Of a DNA stretch of 64,000 bases, positions 34,105-47,584 are shown piece after piece. The notes below the pieces were generated by a model. The model saw only the letters and a program-made list of their open reading frames with translations, made no database searches and was not told the origin of the DNA. Where the stretch lies: contig JARDYH010000002.1 of NCBI GenBank assembly GCA_029215795.1, positions 203,833,810 to 203,897,809 on the forward strand, given 5' to 3'. This stretch comes from Anniella stebbinsi. Its lineage: Eukaryota > Chordata > Lepidosauria > Squamata > Anniellidae. Position 1 is the first letter of the stretch, and every line of letters starts with the position of its first letter. A program made the translations under genes and the position numbers.

Positions 34105-35347
34105 ACTCGAATTTAAGTATTTTATTTTTATGTACATTTCAATCTTTGTCACCTGGAAAGAAAAGATCTAAATACAGATAGACTGTAAATGTTGTAAGTG
34201 TATAGCTTTCAACAATACTTTAGCTGAATAAATGCTTTGTACAGAATTCAGTCTTCTTAAATGGAGTTTACAGCTACATTGATAAAATGGATTTCTCATT
34301 TCCTTGTTTTGTTTTTAACCAATAACAAGCAGAGAGACAATTACAAGTTAATATTAATAAGCAGCTCAAATAACACGGGTTAAACTATGTACAATACAAA
34401 CCATTCATACAAATGAAGACTAGGATATTGAATTTGTTACAATATTGTGTAATAAAGATAAGACAGACACTTACAACTTACAGGTCACCTATCAGGCATT
34501 TTCCTTCCTACAATGGTGATTGAAGAGTATCTTGGTTGGTCTCAGTCGATTCTACCTGTTTGAAGTGATGGCTAGCAAAACACAAACTTATATGGTCGGT
34601 TGACGTGTAAATTCCAAATGTGCACTCATCTTTATTAGTTCAACAGGCTCCCTCTGCAGAAAAAGACCACCTAATACCACCTAGAATGTGCCCACCTTGT
34701 GCTGGAGAAAAGTCACTATATTTTGTTGTGTTCATAGAAAGAGAAATACTGAACTCTAGACACACACACATCCCCCCACCCCATTTTAACAAGCATTTAC
34801 TCCTAGACATTATTATTTACCAGTACAGCTACTCCAAGTGATAGAATGCATGAGTGGGGATTATTGATTATCATGTATTCAAGACTTAAAAGGAGATTTC
34901 CATAACAGTCTGTGTAAGAAACCATTCTCTGTCTAGTTAATCCTTTTTGCTTGATGATAGGTTATCCCGAAACATTATATATCAGACAATGGAAGCCCTC
35001 TTAACAGGAATTTCAATAGATGCACGCTGCAAAGAGGGAGAAGGAGATAGAGAGAGCGAGAGAGGGAAATTGTGTGTGGCATTATTTAAAATCCATAGTG
35101 ATTTACAACTGGACTGATATGCATGGAGCTGACTGGGCAGAAATGACATGAGATTGGTTTCCGCTAACATATTTGCAGCCAGTTGGCATCAGCAGCAGAG
35201 TGCAGACACATTCCAGGCAATAGCTGTGGCCTTCTCCTTTGAGGTAACAGCCCTGTCTTATGACCTCTTTTATTTTTATTGTTATTATGTTATTTATTTA
35301 TTTATTTATTTATTCCTCAGGGTCCAGTCTCAGACACACGGTCCGCT
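34105..35347 (-). other. NXPH1: Probable NXPH1 3' untranslated region
   Basis: About 1.2 kb of AT-rich sequence follows the stop codon and contains no recognisable transposon except a short TTTA run near 35294-35315. The run may itself be part of the transcript. A minus-strand AATAAA lies at 34121-34126 and is the candidate distal signal; other TTTATT copies on the plus strand (for example near 34632) could be earlier signals. The end point is an inference without transcript data. Confidence 0.45.
34121..34126 (-). promoter_or_regulatory. Candidate polyadenylation signal for NXPH1
   Basis: The plus-strand hexamer TTTATT reads AATAAA on the minus strand, about 1.2 kb after the NXPH1 stop. It is one of several possible signals and was chosen because repeat-free sequence runs continuously up to it. 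Confidence 0.35.
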
Positions 35348-36109
<762 letters not shown>

Positions 36110-36128
36110 CTAAAAAAAGACAAAGAAA
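36110..36128 (-). other. NXPH1: Splice acceptor of the last NXPH1 exon
   Basis: Read on the minus strand, a pyrimidine run (CTTTGTCTTTTTTTAG) ends in AG at 36111-36110 and is followed at once by the in-frame codon GTC. The phase-0 junction fits a signal-peptide exon of about 18 codons joining a 253-codon exon to give the family length. Confidence 0.85.
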
Positions 36129-36961
36129 ATATGTGTTTAGATATGGGTACACCTACTCCAGTCTTCTCGAAACAAAGATTGGGTGGCAGCTTTGTAGCTC
36201 AAATGCATTTTTAAAGCATACCATCAATATTCAAAACACCATGCTGCATCCAATTGATGTGTAAACAGAAAAAAAGTAAGCAATGTAGATCTGTTTTAGA
36301 AGGATTGTTATCCATTTGTCTTCTTTTACATAGGATATATATTCACACTACACATACTGTTAGCCTTTGAAAGAATCTCCAAATTGAACTTTATACTGAT
36401 TTGGGCAATACCTGAGAAAAAGCTTGCTCCTGTCTCTTCAACAGACCTAACCCCCTTTCTGCTCCTTTAGGTGTTTTATCAAGCCCTTATTTCTTTATTT
36501 CTTTCTCTCATGACTGCCTTATAGAAAAGCCAAGACATTTGTGTAGCACACAAGGAGATCTTTTATTTTAAAGGCAAACACTTTGCTTATTTGTTGGCTG
36601 CTTCACCGAGAGCTAATGGCGTGCCAAACATTTCAATTTTTTTTCGACCGTTCTCATTCAGTCTGATAGAAAAGAAATTGCTTTTGAAAAGAAATTCAAA
36701 GATGAAGAACATTTAGGGAGAATTTGGTTTTCTTGTGCTTACTTGACTTTTGTGGTCGTGGAGAGTGCACAAGGAGTGTCCTAACTGTCATTGTACCACC
36801 TCTCCACCAGCCTGAAACCTCCTTGGCTTCCTACAATTCAGTTAAAGCCCAGGAGAAGGCATCATGAGATAATTCCTCTCATAGGGCTTTTTCAGATCAG
36901 GAAGTGTGGTAACCACAGAGACTGCAGAGCAATAGAGAGAGATGTAGTAGAAAGAAACACA
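36129..36961 (-). other. NXPH1 last intron, acceptor-proximal part, no repeat recognised
   Basis: AT-rich sequence upstream of the acceptor. I see no coding frame with family resemblance and no recognisable transposon. Intron status follows from the exon boundary; the same inference applies to the rest of the window to 64000. Confidence 0.6.
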
Positions 36962-37099
36962 GGCCCTTTCTACACCTCCTGGCATTCTGGGAGGGAGGAG
37001 AGAGGGGGGAGGCTGTTGCAATATCCTGATTGCGAAAGCCTCCCCCAGCATACACACGTGGTGCACAACTTCCAGGAAGGAAGCAGGGATATCACAGCC

Positions 37100-37130
<31 letters not shown>

Positions 37131-37551
37131 GGAAGTAGCAGGGCTCATCGCGCAAGAGCGAGGCCCCACTCCAACAAAAAAGTAAGGGGGAAAACCTCCC
37201 CCCCCCAGAATTGGCCCCCAACCCCCTCCCTGCCATCCCAGGGATGCCAAAATTGCTGTTACCCCATCCCCTGATGGGCACAGAGCCGTGCCATGCAGCT
37301 CTGTGCCTGTTTCTGGTGCTGTGCTTACTCATGAGTAAGCAGGCACCAGGCGGGATGGCCACCCACACCTCCCGCAGTCTTGGGATGGTCCTGGGACCGC
37401 TGGAAAATTCGGATTATCCCAGGGTTTCCTTTTCCCTGGAAAAACCCATGCCCATCCTTCCTGCCCCCAGGAGTCCCTGTGCATCATTTGGACGTACAGG
37501 GAGCACCCAGGGTTGACCCCAGGGAAAAAGGCCAGTGTAGACACAGCCACA
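36962..37551. mobile_element. Larger Harbinger-like element, same group
   Basis: Left end GGCCCTTTCTACACC. Possible right end GGCCAGTGTAGACACAGCC. Contains the shared hairpin core CCCTGTGCATCATTTGGAC followed by GTACAGGG at 37475-37501 and a body resembling 41115-41240. It may be two adjacent copies. An AT array lies inside. Confidence 0.45.
37101..37131. repeat. (AT)n microsatellite
   Basis: Perfect AT run of about 15 units. Confidence 0.95.
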
Positions 37552-39052
37552 CACAAAGAGAGACCGTTGGCCACCTTGCAATGATTAGGTAAGCTCAAAA
37601 ACACCATCAAAAGAAATTTAAAAGAAATGATAAAGCGGCTGGAAAATGAGGCAGAACAATGGGGAAAGAGAACTTTCAGGAAATTGCAGGACAGACTTTG
37701 GTACAGCACTGGCTCCCTCTCTTTTCTGGAGATAGACACTATACAACCCCATACATCCCTCCCCTGGGGTGGATGCAAAATGGGGCCAGCCTGCCAGCAC
37801 AGTTGATGGTATTGCCATGTGCAGTGGCAGCACACAAAGTTCAGTGAAATTTCTCTTCACAGAAATAGGGTGGAGAATTTTGAGAGGCCATTTGTGCAAA
37901 GCTCTACTGAGAACTGCTTCAGATTAGGGATATATGAGAAATATGTTTCTGTTCATGTTTTACCAGAATGTACCCAATTCACACCTCCCAGACACAAATG
38001 TGGCTTCGAACGCAATCTGCAGTTGAAGTCCGTACATTTTCAAGCTCACGATGTGATTAGCGGACCCCAGAAAATAAATAAATGTGCAATTGACGCATAC
38101 AATTTTTAAAAATATGCACCAAGTACGCACAATTTTTTGTGCAACAGGAAAAAAATAGACTTGCAATTTGATAGGGACACAAACTAGAACAAGCTTCAAT
38201 GTGGAATTTGCAGTTTTTGTTCACAAGCTTGACAAGCTTACATTTTGCTGATTCTCACATTCCTACATCAGATAAAATCCTTTTCCCCCCAAAGGGATGC
38301 TATATGGACTTCTCTGAAAATCTGGAATCTCTTCAGGGTGATTTCAGAACTGCAGCCACCCAACAACTCTTCCTAAATAAATATCTTTCCAAGCTGCTGG
38401 AAGGAGCAAGAAAATGGAGAGAGACAAATATGACTATGTTTGCTCCTGGGAAGATTTAGCCAATTTTCCCTTCTTTTGAACTGCAAGGAAGATAAATACC
38501 ACCTAGCATTTGATAGCAGGGTTGTATCTGTGACTGAGATCAGCGCAGTGAGTGAAGAGAGAGGCTGTAATGAAATGTACTGATGGTGTGCCAGTTAATG
38601 AAGCAGCAATGAAGATGTCACAGGGAGAGGGGGAAAGGCTTAGAACATAATTCTAAAGCAGCATATAGGGAGCAAGAGCAAATTAGGAGGAGGAAGGTGG
38701 CTGGAAAAGCAGGATGGGCCAGTCTAGCATGAATCTGTCAGCAGAATGTGGACCTAGATAGTTAACTAGACAGTCTCCTTAGCCCTGCAACTGCAAGAAC
38801 AGGGATGCTCAGGAGCCCAGCGCATTCTGCTGCCCTCAAAAACACACCTTCGGTCTTGATCTTCCGTCTCATTTCTGAACCATCTGTTTTGTGCACCGCA
38901 GGATCAAGCAACGAATTCTCTCGGTTATGGAATGGAGCACCAGAAAGCTAATTTTAAATCTGAACAGTGACTCATTGTAGGCTTTGTGAAAGTAAATTGC
39001 CGTTTACAAAACACAGAGTTTTGAAAAGATTCCAGCTGGAAAAACACACTCT
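37552..39052. other. Inferred intronic DNA, possible unclassified repeat
   Basis: The segment at about 37965-38260 has a GTGCAAT/ATGCACC-rich texture also found near 42745-43080, 44410-44700 and 63230-63560, so it may be a dispersed repeat of unknown class. No gene. Confidence 0.3.
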
Positions 39053-39286
39053 GGCCTCATCTACACCAAGCAGGATATTGCACTATGAAAACTGTATATA
39101 AAAGACAGGAGCCACACCAAGCAGGAAACTGTGGTATGAAAGCTGTATATGGTATGTGTCAATGGGCACCAATAGTTGTCAGTGCACTTCAGTACCACTA
39201 TAAAGCAGTAGTGTGGCTCCTGCCTATGATATACCACTTTCATACCACTTTCATAGTGCAATATCCTGCTTGGTGTAGATGAGGCC
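39053..39286. mobile_element. 234-bp palindromic MITE
   Basis: Begins GGCCTCATCTACACCAAGC and ends with its inverted copy GCTTGGTGTAGATGAGGCC. Inverted pairs continue inside (GGATATTGCACTATGAAA against TTTCATAGTGCAATATCC). A related copy lies at 59290-59550. Confidence 0.8.
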
Positions 39287-39720
39287 TACACATGGCCCAG
39301 TCTCTCCTTTCTTCTTCTTCTTTATAATGCAGAGCTTTGTCAAACATGTACAGTGATGGGGTTGCATTGTGAGTTCCTTTGTCCCCACCCCCTGGCCCAC
39401 CCCACTTCACTGGCTGCCACTTAACAGGCAGGGAAACTCACTAATTGCAACGATTTCATGCTATGTGGTTTGCATTACTAAACATACCCTCCAGCATTTC
39501 ACAGATTAAAATAAGGACAAATTTATGACAACTTTTCCAACATAAGAACCACTGCTCAAACCCCCTCCCCCCACACCCATTACATATTCCTAAATTCTCC
39601 AATGCATCTCCTTTTATCTTGAATTTGTTTGCTTTGCAATAGCTGCTCTTGCAATCTTTTAAAAGCCAAGAATATATTTGCTCTTTATGTTAAATCCAAT
39701 TCATTGGCCTTCTCATTTGC

Positions 39721-40083
39721 CCACCAGTGAGAGCACTTAGGTGGGTGATCACATGTGAGAAGGCCTTCTCTGCAGTGGTCCCACACTTCTGGGACAAGCT
39801 CCCATCAGAGGCCCGCCATGCGCTGACCTTGCAGGCTTTTAAGAAGGCCTTGAAAACGTACTATTTGACTGTGGCCTTATCATGGATATGAATCCTGTTG
39901 CTGCTTCCATTACCATTGTTGTTGCTGGTTTTATTGTTGCATTTTATTGCTTTTAATTGCTATTTTATTGTATTTTTATTGCTGTTAATATTTTAACTGT
40001 TTTTATGTATTTATTGTTGTAAGCTGCCTTGCAAGGGCTTCTGCCCTGAAAGGTGGCCATAAAATGTTTGAAATAAATAAATC
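39721..40083 (+). mobile_element. L2-like LINE 3' end, second type
   Basis: Reads as a LINE C-terminal tail (AFSAVVPHFWDKLPSEA) followed by a T-rich UTR and TAAGCTGCCTTGCAAGGGC, then GAAATAAATAAATC. Clearly a 5'-truncated LINE copy. The L2 label is by similarity of the tail. Confidence 0.6.
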
Positions 40084-40960
40084 AAAGCATTCTGAACAGT
40101 TCCATCTAAACAGTGCCTGCTTGAGGTTTTGGAGCACCCTTGTGAAAGACTCCTTCAATGGGCCCCCTGCCTCCACTGCTCACCAGCATCGCTGTCCACT
40201 GCTACTGCTGCCCCTGTTCCTCCTTACTGCTGTTAGCCAAAGTGTAGCCATCTTTGCTTACAAGTACAGAATGCTGGGAACGCTTGCTCAAGGCTGAAGG
40301 AAAATTCAAAGTGCGTATGTGGCAGAAAAGGCCTTGCTACAAGCCTGGTTTCACATGGTCACAGCATTTGTCCTAATGCAAGGCCATCAGCGCACCTTAT
40401 CAGAAGCTACAGAATTTAACCCAGCAACAATTGAAACATGCGCAGTGGCTTTCAACAGTGTGTCAAAGGTCAGTGACTCTCTCGTTGGAATGCATTGGGT
40501 TTTGCTTGCGCTTGTGCTGAATAAAGTAGTGACGTAGATCATATGCTGTATAGTATAAAAGGGGGGGCTTGCATGCTCCTAGGTGTGACTCTGGTGAGCT
40601 GGCAGCATGCTAGAGTGCACCCGCTCAGCTGAACGTAATAAAAGTGCGTTGGATCAGATCTTTGGAGTCTGTGCTTCTTAGTGGGAATTGGCATATCTCC
40701 TAGGAAAAAGAACCTGTTACTTTTGGGCAACACTGCCATCACCTGATTGCTTTCCAGATAGAGAAGCAATGAGTAAGTAGTCAGTGGCATCTACTGCTCC
40801 TTCTTCACACCAACAACATTCTCCAGGCCAGAATGAGAGGCAGGTGAACAAGTAGGTTGAAGGGGCTGTTGGTAGGTCCACAGATGGAGTGTGGGCCCTC
40901 AGCCCTTGCCAGACAGTACCATCACTTGACACCGACCCTGCAAGTAAACCTCACTGACTG
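40084..40960. other. Inferred intronic DNA, nothing recognised
   Basis: No gene or repeat assigned. Confidence 0.4.
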
Positions 40961-41543
40961 GGCCAGATCTACACCAAGCAGGATATGACACTTTGGCCCT
41001 TTCCACACCAGCGATTTTCCCCGGGGTCATCCCTAGGCCATCCCTGTGCATCTAAATGATGCACCAGGGATCCCAGGGGCAACCGGGGATGACCCCGAGA
41101 CAACCCCCGGGAAACTCCGAGTTGGCAGGAACCATGGATATCCCGGTTTCCCCACCATCCCAGGATGTGAAACAGGAATGGAGCCATGTGGGATGGCTCC
41201 GTGCCCATGTGGGGGGAAGCAATTCTACCATCCCCAGGATGGCTTGGTGTTGACGGGTTTCACCCTACCTTCTCCGCCGTGTGAGGACTCCTGTTGCTTT
41301 AAATGCAACAAAGTGGCGGGCATGATGTCCCTTTCGTTCTGGGAGTTACACTTCCGGTTTAGAAGGTGGGGGACGATCCCAGAAGTTGTTAAGTCTGGGA
41401 TCATCCCCCCCCTCCCTCTACACCCATAGGTGTAGAAAGGCCCTTTGAAAATGGTTTGAAGACTGTATATGGAGTCTGTCCTGGGCCCCAACAGTTGTCA
41501 CTACTGTTATAAACCATTTTAAAGCAGTAGTGTAGATCCTGCC
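40961..41543. mobile_element. MITE (GGCCAGATCTACACC family) split by another MITE
   Basis: Outer element ends: GGCCAGATCTACACCAAGC and GTAGATCCTGCC. Without the insert it reads ATGACACTTT then GAAAATGG, exactly as in the unbroken copy at 47868-47987. Confidence 0.75.
40995..41444. mobile_element. 450-bp Harbinger-like MITE nested in the outer MITE
   Basis: Starts GGCCCTTTCCACACC, ends GGTGTAGAAAGGCCC, and is flanked by TTT on both sides (40992-40994 and 41445-41447). Contains the hairpin core CCCTGTGCATCTAAATGATG followed by CACCAGGG. Confidence 0.75.
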
Positions 41544-43265
41544 TGAGTCATGTAAAATGGCAGTCTGTGCATTACACTGGGCCTTATTGTTCATGCATGC
41601 ACATACCCTCCAGCATTTCACAGATTAAAATAAGGGCAAACTTGTGACACCTTTTTCACCATAACAAGAACCATTGCCCAGGAATCACAGAGAAAATGCA
41701 TCTGTCTCTCCCTACCCACTAGAGGTGCAGGGAAGAAGAGGGAGCACTGCATAAAATCCACTCCAGCAATTCACACTCACAACCTGTCAATGAAGCAAAA
41801 AAACAACAACAACCAACCTCCCTAAAAGTTGCATTCCCTATCTGGAAAATGCTCCCTGTTCCAGTTCCCTATGCTGAGTAAGGCAAGTTGCCATTACACA
41901 GAAGAACTCTCAAATGCAAAGAAGTCATTCTTGCTCTCAGGTGCTTGAATCAACAAAAATACAGGCTTCACTTTTAGTGGTATATCGATCTTGTGAGCAG
42001 TCCTGGAATGTCACAACGGTCCAGAACATGTTTTTTTTTGCTTAGTTTTTCCAGGCATGCAAGCGTGATACTTCACAATAGCATACCCATAGCATAGCCC
42101 ATACATAGATGGGTCATGCTGGATGGAATGGCAGCAGAATGAGGGATACGACTCACTAAGCACCACCCTAGAGGCTGCATAGTTTTTAAAAAACTAAATA
42201 TTTTATAATAACTTATCACAATACACATTGCAACTTGCTCACAACACAGAGGGCTGAAGACGCCTTCCTTTCCTCTCCCAGGAATCCACCATTAATTGTA
42301 CAAAGATCTGAGATCAGGGTGCCAAGCGGTCTTGAAAATGTTGCCCAAGATTGTTACAGACAGCAAGGTGATCTAGTAACTCTTTCACTTGGTGACCTGC
42401 ATTCCATCAATAATGAAAAATCACTGTTCGATAGTTTGTTATTTGGAGCAGCGGTTTGACTGAGCATAATTTGCCCAAGGGCATATTAAGAAGATAGAGT
42501 ATGTTTTCATGATTAGGGAATTGATCTGTCTGTCTAGATTCCTACAACTTGAAGAGAACACTCCCGCCTTGATGTCGCATCTGTTTAAAGGCTGGAGACA
42601 TTTTCACAGCGACACTTGACTTCATTAGATGTGTTTTTCATGAGTATTAGTCTCTCCCTGGAGACTCCTGAAGGAAAAGTCAGTAATTTACCTCAAAGCC
42701 CATGGGGCAGGGGAGATATCCTTTATGTATATGAATCACTTCCTTTTAGGAATGTCAGAGAAATCCACAATGGAATCAAATGAGCACAGATTCCACAGCG
42801 GACTAATTTTTCCCAAGTTTCACAGAGTCCATGGACTTGCGGACTAGTTTTTGTTTTGTTTTTTACTCTCTGCAATTTTTTCACAAATATAGTTCTAGAA
42901 AAATATCTTTAAAAAACAAAAACCTGCCCCCCAAAATGTGCATTTCTTCTATAGGTTAAAGCACGACCATGCACCTTTGGGGGGGAATCTATGTATTTGG
43001 GGGTGAGGATTTGTACATTTTCACAAGTGTGAGTTTGCACAAATACAGGAAACTGGAGTGGGGGGGAATCAAATTCCATCAATGAACAGACAATGGAATA
43101 AAAGGTACCTGACAATACGCACAATGCAGACAGAATGGCTTTTACAAAATCTGTACATCCATTCTGCCTACAGAAACTACAAAGATCAGATTGGTTTGGA
43201 GGAAATCCAAACTGGTACAGAATGGCTTTTGATATCCTGACATTTTTCCATGTTACTATAGAACA
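41544..43265. other. Inferred intronic DNA, nothing clear
   Basis: The stretch 42745-43080 resembles 44410-44700 in composition. No gene. Confidence 0.35.
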
Positions 43266-43398
43266 CCCTTCCCCAACCAGGTGCCCTCCAGATGTTTTGG
43301 ACTTCCACTCTCATCAGCCCCAGCCAGCATGGCCAATTGTCAGGAGCCTTGGGAGATTTCATCCAAAATATCTGGAGGGCACCAAGTTGGGAAGGCTG
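43266..43398. mobile_element. Short palindromic MITE, family copy 5 (best preserved)
   Basis: Ends CCCTTCCCCAACCAGGTGCC and GGCACCAAGTTGGGAAGGC, with CTCCAGATGTTTTGGA mirrored by TCCAAAATATCTGGAG. This is the clearest copy of the family. Confidence 0.8.
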
Positions 43399-43724
43399 CT
43401 ATACAATTGTGTCATTACAGTTTTAGAAATCTAGCCAAGATCCACAGATAGTAGTACATCTTGCCAGCACATGCAGAGCGGTTTTCTGTCCTTTTTAGCA
43501 GAACAAGAAGCTTGTCTGGCTGGATTGTTACATGACAATGGAGTATACTGAAGGAAGATGGAGAATTTTCAGTGCCAATTTAAGACCTTTCTCTAGTCTC
43601 AGACATCTGGTATCTTATGATTATAATCAGGTCATGGGGTATTGTTTGGATGTGTGAGTGTGTGTGTGTGTTCTGTTTATACGCCAGTAGCTGAACTTTT
43701 TATATTATGCATAATAATGTATTT

Positions 43725-43775
43725 TTAAGGTTTCTAATCTTTGTAAACCATCCAGAGAGATTTGGCTATTTGGCG
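43725..43775 (+). mobile_element. L2-like LINE 3' tail fragment
   Basis: TAATCTTTGTAAACCATCC, then GGCTATTTGGCGGTA matches the tail at 7362. A CR1 end follows immediately. Confidence 0.6.
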
Positions 43776-43838
43776 GTAGAATAGTAGAGTTGGAAGGGGC
43801 CTATAAGGCCATTGAGTCCAACCCTCTGCTCAATTCTA
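43776..43838 (-). mobile_element. CR1 LINE 3' terminal fragment
   Basis: TAGAGTTGGAAGGGGCCTAT, then ATTGAGTCCAACCCTCTGC, the CR1 3' end. Only about 63 bp. Confidence 0.7.
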
Positions 43839-46311
43839 TTTTTTCCCCCATCGCTCTTTACACCAGATGATGCTGGAGAGGTACACACTTCTGAAACAAA
43901 CTTTTCAAGGAATGCATTTAAATAACTGTGTTAAACAAATATTTTAGGTCATTGACAAATTATAAAACAACAACAACAACAAGGGATAGAACTCACTTCC
44001 AGATTTTTTTAAAGAATTCAAGTGTGAAATTGTTGATTTTGGAACCAAAATGTGGAATCACTAAAATCGACCTCCTTCCTGGAGGATGGAAAGTTAGGAA
44101 GGCCAATAGAACACAACATGTAAGTATCATCTGGAATGCACTGTAACATAATGTTCTGACTGCCCGCAACTCTTAGTTCATATGATTTTTCAAAGGAATT
44201 AGAATAACCATGGGAGGTAGGCCTATCATATATTGCAAGCAAATACATTTTCCAAATCCCAAGGAAGCCAAAACAGTACCACCCACATACAAGAGAGGGG
44301 TACCAGCCCAATTTTTGCAGTAGCACAATAAATGTTAGGGGAGATATGCTAGGAGGATGCGAACACAATGCAATTCTCTATGTTTTTTTATTATTATTAT
44401 TTCCTGAACTTGTATTTGCATTTGGAAGTGCACACTTGTGCAAATTACATTTCTAAAAATGTGCTTTTGCGCAAAACCCCCCAAATCTGCATTTTCATGC
44501 CTTAGTCTATGGGGGGAAATGTAGATTTTTGGTTGGGAAAAAAAATCATATATTTTTAAAATGCACATTTTTTTCCTGACCGAACCCCCCCCCCCCCCCA
44601 CCCCAAATTCAGATTTGGGAATGCAAATAAGGAAAACAAGTTTTGATGAAGAATTCAGAGTACCTCAATGAACTCGAACATTGCATGCTCAGCCATCCCT
44701 ATTTCTGGGAAATGCTTGTTTTTATTTTTATTTTATTTTCTGCTAGTCTGTTTGTAATACCTTGACAGTGAATATATTTATATCTCGTCTGATATGTCGA
44801 ACATCTCACTTTCCTTTCAATTTAGAACACATTATACAGTTAGGTGTCACATACGATGTGATCCAAATACTCTGCATGACTCGGAGCTGATTCTCCGTTA
44901 GTGTTTCTTGCAACATTTAGGTTTAGAAGTCTGGAAAGGGCTAAGTACGAATGTGACTAATGGCAGAGATGGAAGTGAATTTATAAAGATTTGGAGGAGG
45001 ATTGAAATGTCAACTTTATGAAATATCCTATTAACTCCTGCCCTTTGTTTTACATTTTTAGAATGAATTTAAACTAAACTCCCGAAGCCCAGACCCAATG
45101 TTGTCATTACAGATTCTCCTCCTCTTCCTCCTCCTCCTCCTCCTCCTCCTCCTCCTCCTCTTTGGTAGATTATTATGACTTTTGAAAAATTCACAGCAGT
45201 TCTATTCTGCAGAGGATTAAAGTTTCCCAGAATAAATTAGAGTGGGTTAAAAATGTCTAACAGAGTTTTAAGGCCTCTGCATAACACAGGCATCACAGAG
45301 TTTCTGTTCGCTTTCAAATGAAACGCTAGCTAGGTAAATAACTTTTGTCGAGGACCTGCTGCTCTGATTCTACACTCCTATAAGCCCTCTTTTATTAATA
45401 TTGCTTTGCCATTTCCCGCGTATGTGCAGAAAAGAATATCAAATAATGTGAGAATATGCCTGAAAGGCCACTGAGCAACATTTTAATCAAAATCTGCATT
45501 GTGCTCCACTTTACATATGCCACTTGTTGAAGGAAATGCCCCCTTTTCATCTAAGAGTCAAACTAAACACTCGGCAGAAACCTATGAAATAATATTGCCC
45601 CAGCTAAAAATAGTAATTCTGCTTTAAATAAGAGACACTGAGACAACACTTCCATGTTTTTAAAATACAGCCTTATTAATGATTACAGGATTGAGAGAGA
45701 AGGATCTTATGTTAGGTTATATTAAGGCAAGGGCACCTATGATGCATTCCAAGGATGTCTGGTGGAAGCATAACGAGATGAGTTATGACACTGGAGCCAA
45801 ATGTTCCTCCCTCCCTTCCTGCTTTTCTTCATAAAATCAACCCAAAGTGGTTTACAAAAAATGTTTTATTTAATACATTGGATTGGAATCAGATTTATGC
45901 TGGATCAACTGAGCTGGTGGAAGTGGACTTCCCACAGCAGCCCTCCACCAGCAGCCCCCTGAAATGACACACAGAGAGCCAGGAGACATTGCTGAATGGG
46001 GTGGTGTTGGAGGGAAGGGTCACCTCAAAAATGAGGCAGACTGACCTTCTGCAAACAGAGCCCTTTCTCTCATGGAAAGCCCCTTTCTCTCAGAGAAGGC
46101 AGATCCTGGATCCAATCCATAAAAGGAGAAGAGGAACAGTCCAAATGACTAAAATCAGTTTCATGCCAAAGAACCAAGAGCAGGATAAAACAATTCAGCA
46201 GGAAAACAGGGCCAAAGAACTTTAAACCACACTAAAACCCAGGGAAGGAGTCCCACAACCTTTCTCCTGGGTGCTACGATAGAAGAGGCCCTATCTCACA
46301 TTCCAACCAGT
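43839..46311. other. Inferred intronic DNA with a TCC array
   Basis: Contains a TCC array (45115-45161), an unclassified repeat at 45900-45990 shared with 3225-3300, and a C-run at 44585-44599. No gene recognised. Confidence 0.4.
45115..45161 (+). repeat. (TCC)n microsatellite
   Basis: Nearly perfect TCC trinucleotide array. Confidence 0.93.
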
Positions 46312-46322
46312 CATAGAATCAT

Positions 46323-46917
46323 CGTGTTATTATTATATTATTATTTATTTATTTATATAGCACCATCAATGTACATGGTGCTGTACATAGGAAAACAATA
46401 AAACAGCCCTGCCACATAGTCTGACATTCTGATAAAATCACAATAAAACAATAAGAAAGGGAAGGGAATGCACCAAACAGGCACAGGGGACAATAAAACT
46501 AACAGTATAAAAGTAAGTTCAAAATCAAGTTCTAAAAGCTTTGGAAAAAAAGAAAAGTTTGCAACTGAGCTTTAAAGTCTGTAATTGAGCTCGTGGTCCG
46601 CAAATACTTTGGAAGATAATTCCAGGCATAGGGGGCAGCGAGAGAAAATGGACGAAGTCGAGCAAGAGAAGTAGAGACCCTTGGGCGGGTAAGAAACATA
46701 ACATCCGATGAGCGAAGAGCACAAACAGGGCAATGATGCAAAATAAGAGAAGAAAGATAGGAAGGAGCTAGACTATGACAAGCTTTGAAAGTCAACATGA
46801 GAAGCTTATATTGGATTCTGAGGTAAATTGGAAGCCAATGAAAAGATTTCAGGAGTGGAGTAACACGATCAATCGATGAGCCAAGAAGGGACGTTAGAAA
46901 AGATCTCAACATACAGC
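46323..46917 (-). mobile_element. L2-like LINE, 3' ORF2 and UTR
   Basis: Minus-strand frame 46532-46978 includes FHWLPIYLRIQYKLLMLTFK, SLAPSYLSSL, LRSSDVMFLTRPRVS and FSLAAPYAWNYLPKYLR, the standard L2 C-terminal tail. It then runs into a UTR and an ATT-rich end at 46323-46355. It is inserted in a CR1 end and is itself 5'-truncated. Confidence 0.8.
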
Positions 46918-46968
46918 AAGTCCAACTCACTGCTGATGCAGGAAGTTCATTGCTACAGTATCCCTGAC
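46918..46968 (-). mobile_element. CR1 LINE 3' fragment, displaced by L2
   Basis: CAAGTCCAACTCACTGCTGA, then GCAGG, then TCCCTGACA continues the CR1 end CATAGAATCAT at 46312-46322. The L2 lies between. Confidence 0.6.
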
Positions 46969-46980
46969 ATATGCCCATAA

Positions 46981-47553
46981 TGCGCTGTACATAGGGCTAC
47001 CTTTGTGCCTAGTCCGGAAACTTCAACTAGTTCAAAATATGGCAGCCAGGTTGGTCACCAGTACACCTAGGGGTGACCACATTACACCAGTCTTAAAATC
47101 ACTCCATGGCTGCCAATTAGCTTCCGGGCGAAGTATAAAGTGTTGATTATTACCTTTAAAGCCCTACATGGTTTGGATCCAGGTTACCTGTGGGATCACC
47201 TTCTCCCATATAATCCGCCCCGCACACTCAGGTACTCTGGGAAGAATTTACTTCAATCAGCCAGAACTACGCTGACGAATGTTACCTGGAGGACCTTCTC
47301 TTCTGCTGCTCCCAGACTGTGGAATGGCCTGCCGGAGGAGATTCAACAAATTAGCAGTCTTCTTGAATTTAAAAGAGCCGTGAAGACTGCTCTCTTCCGG
47401 CAGGCCTATCCAATTGAATTTTAAGATGTTTTTAATAATGTATTAGTTTTATTTGTTTTAATGTTTAATCTATTTTATGGCCTTTGTATTTATATTTATT
47501 GTTGTTCCCCACCTCGATCCAGAGGGAGAGGCGGGTTAGAAATAAATAAATAA

Positions 47554-47584
<31 letters not shown>

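Noticed and set aside
37329..37835. A 168-residue minus-strand frame
   Set aside because: It runs through a Harbinger-like element into unrelated sequence, with no recognisable domain.
46532..46978. A 148-residue frame as a host gene
   Set aside because: It is the C-terminal tail of an L2-type reverse transcriptase and is truncated at the 5' side.
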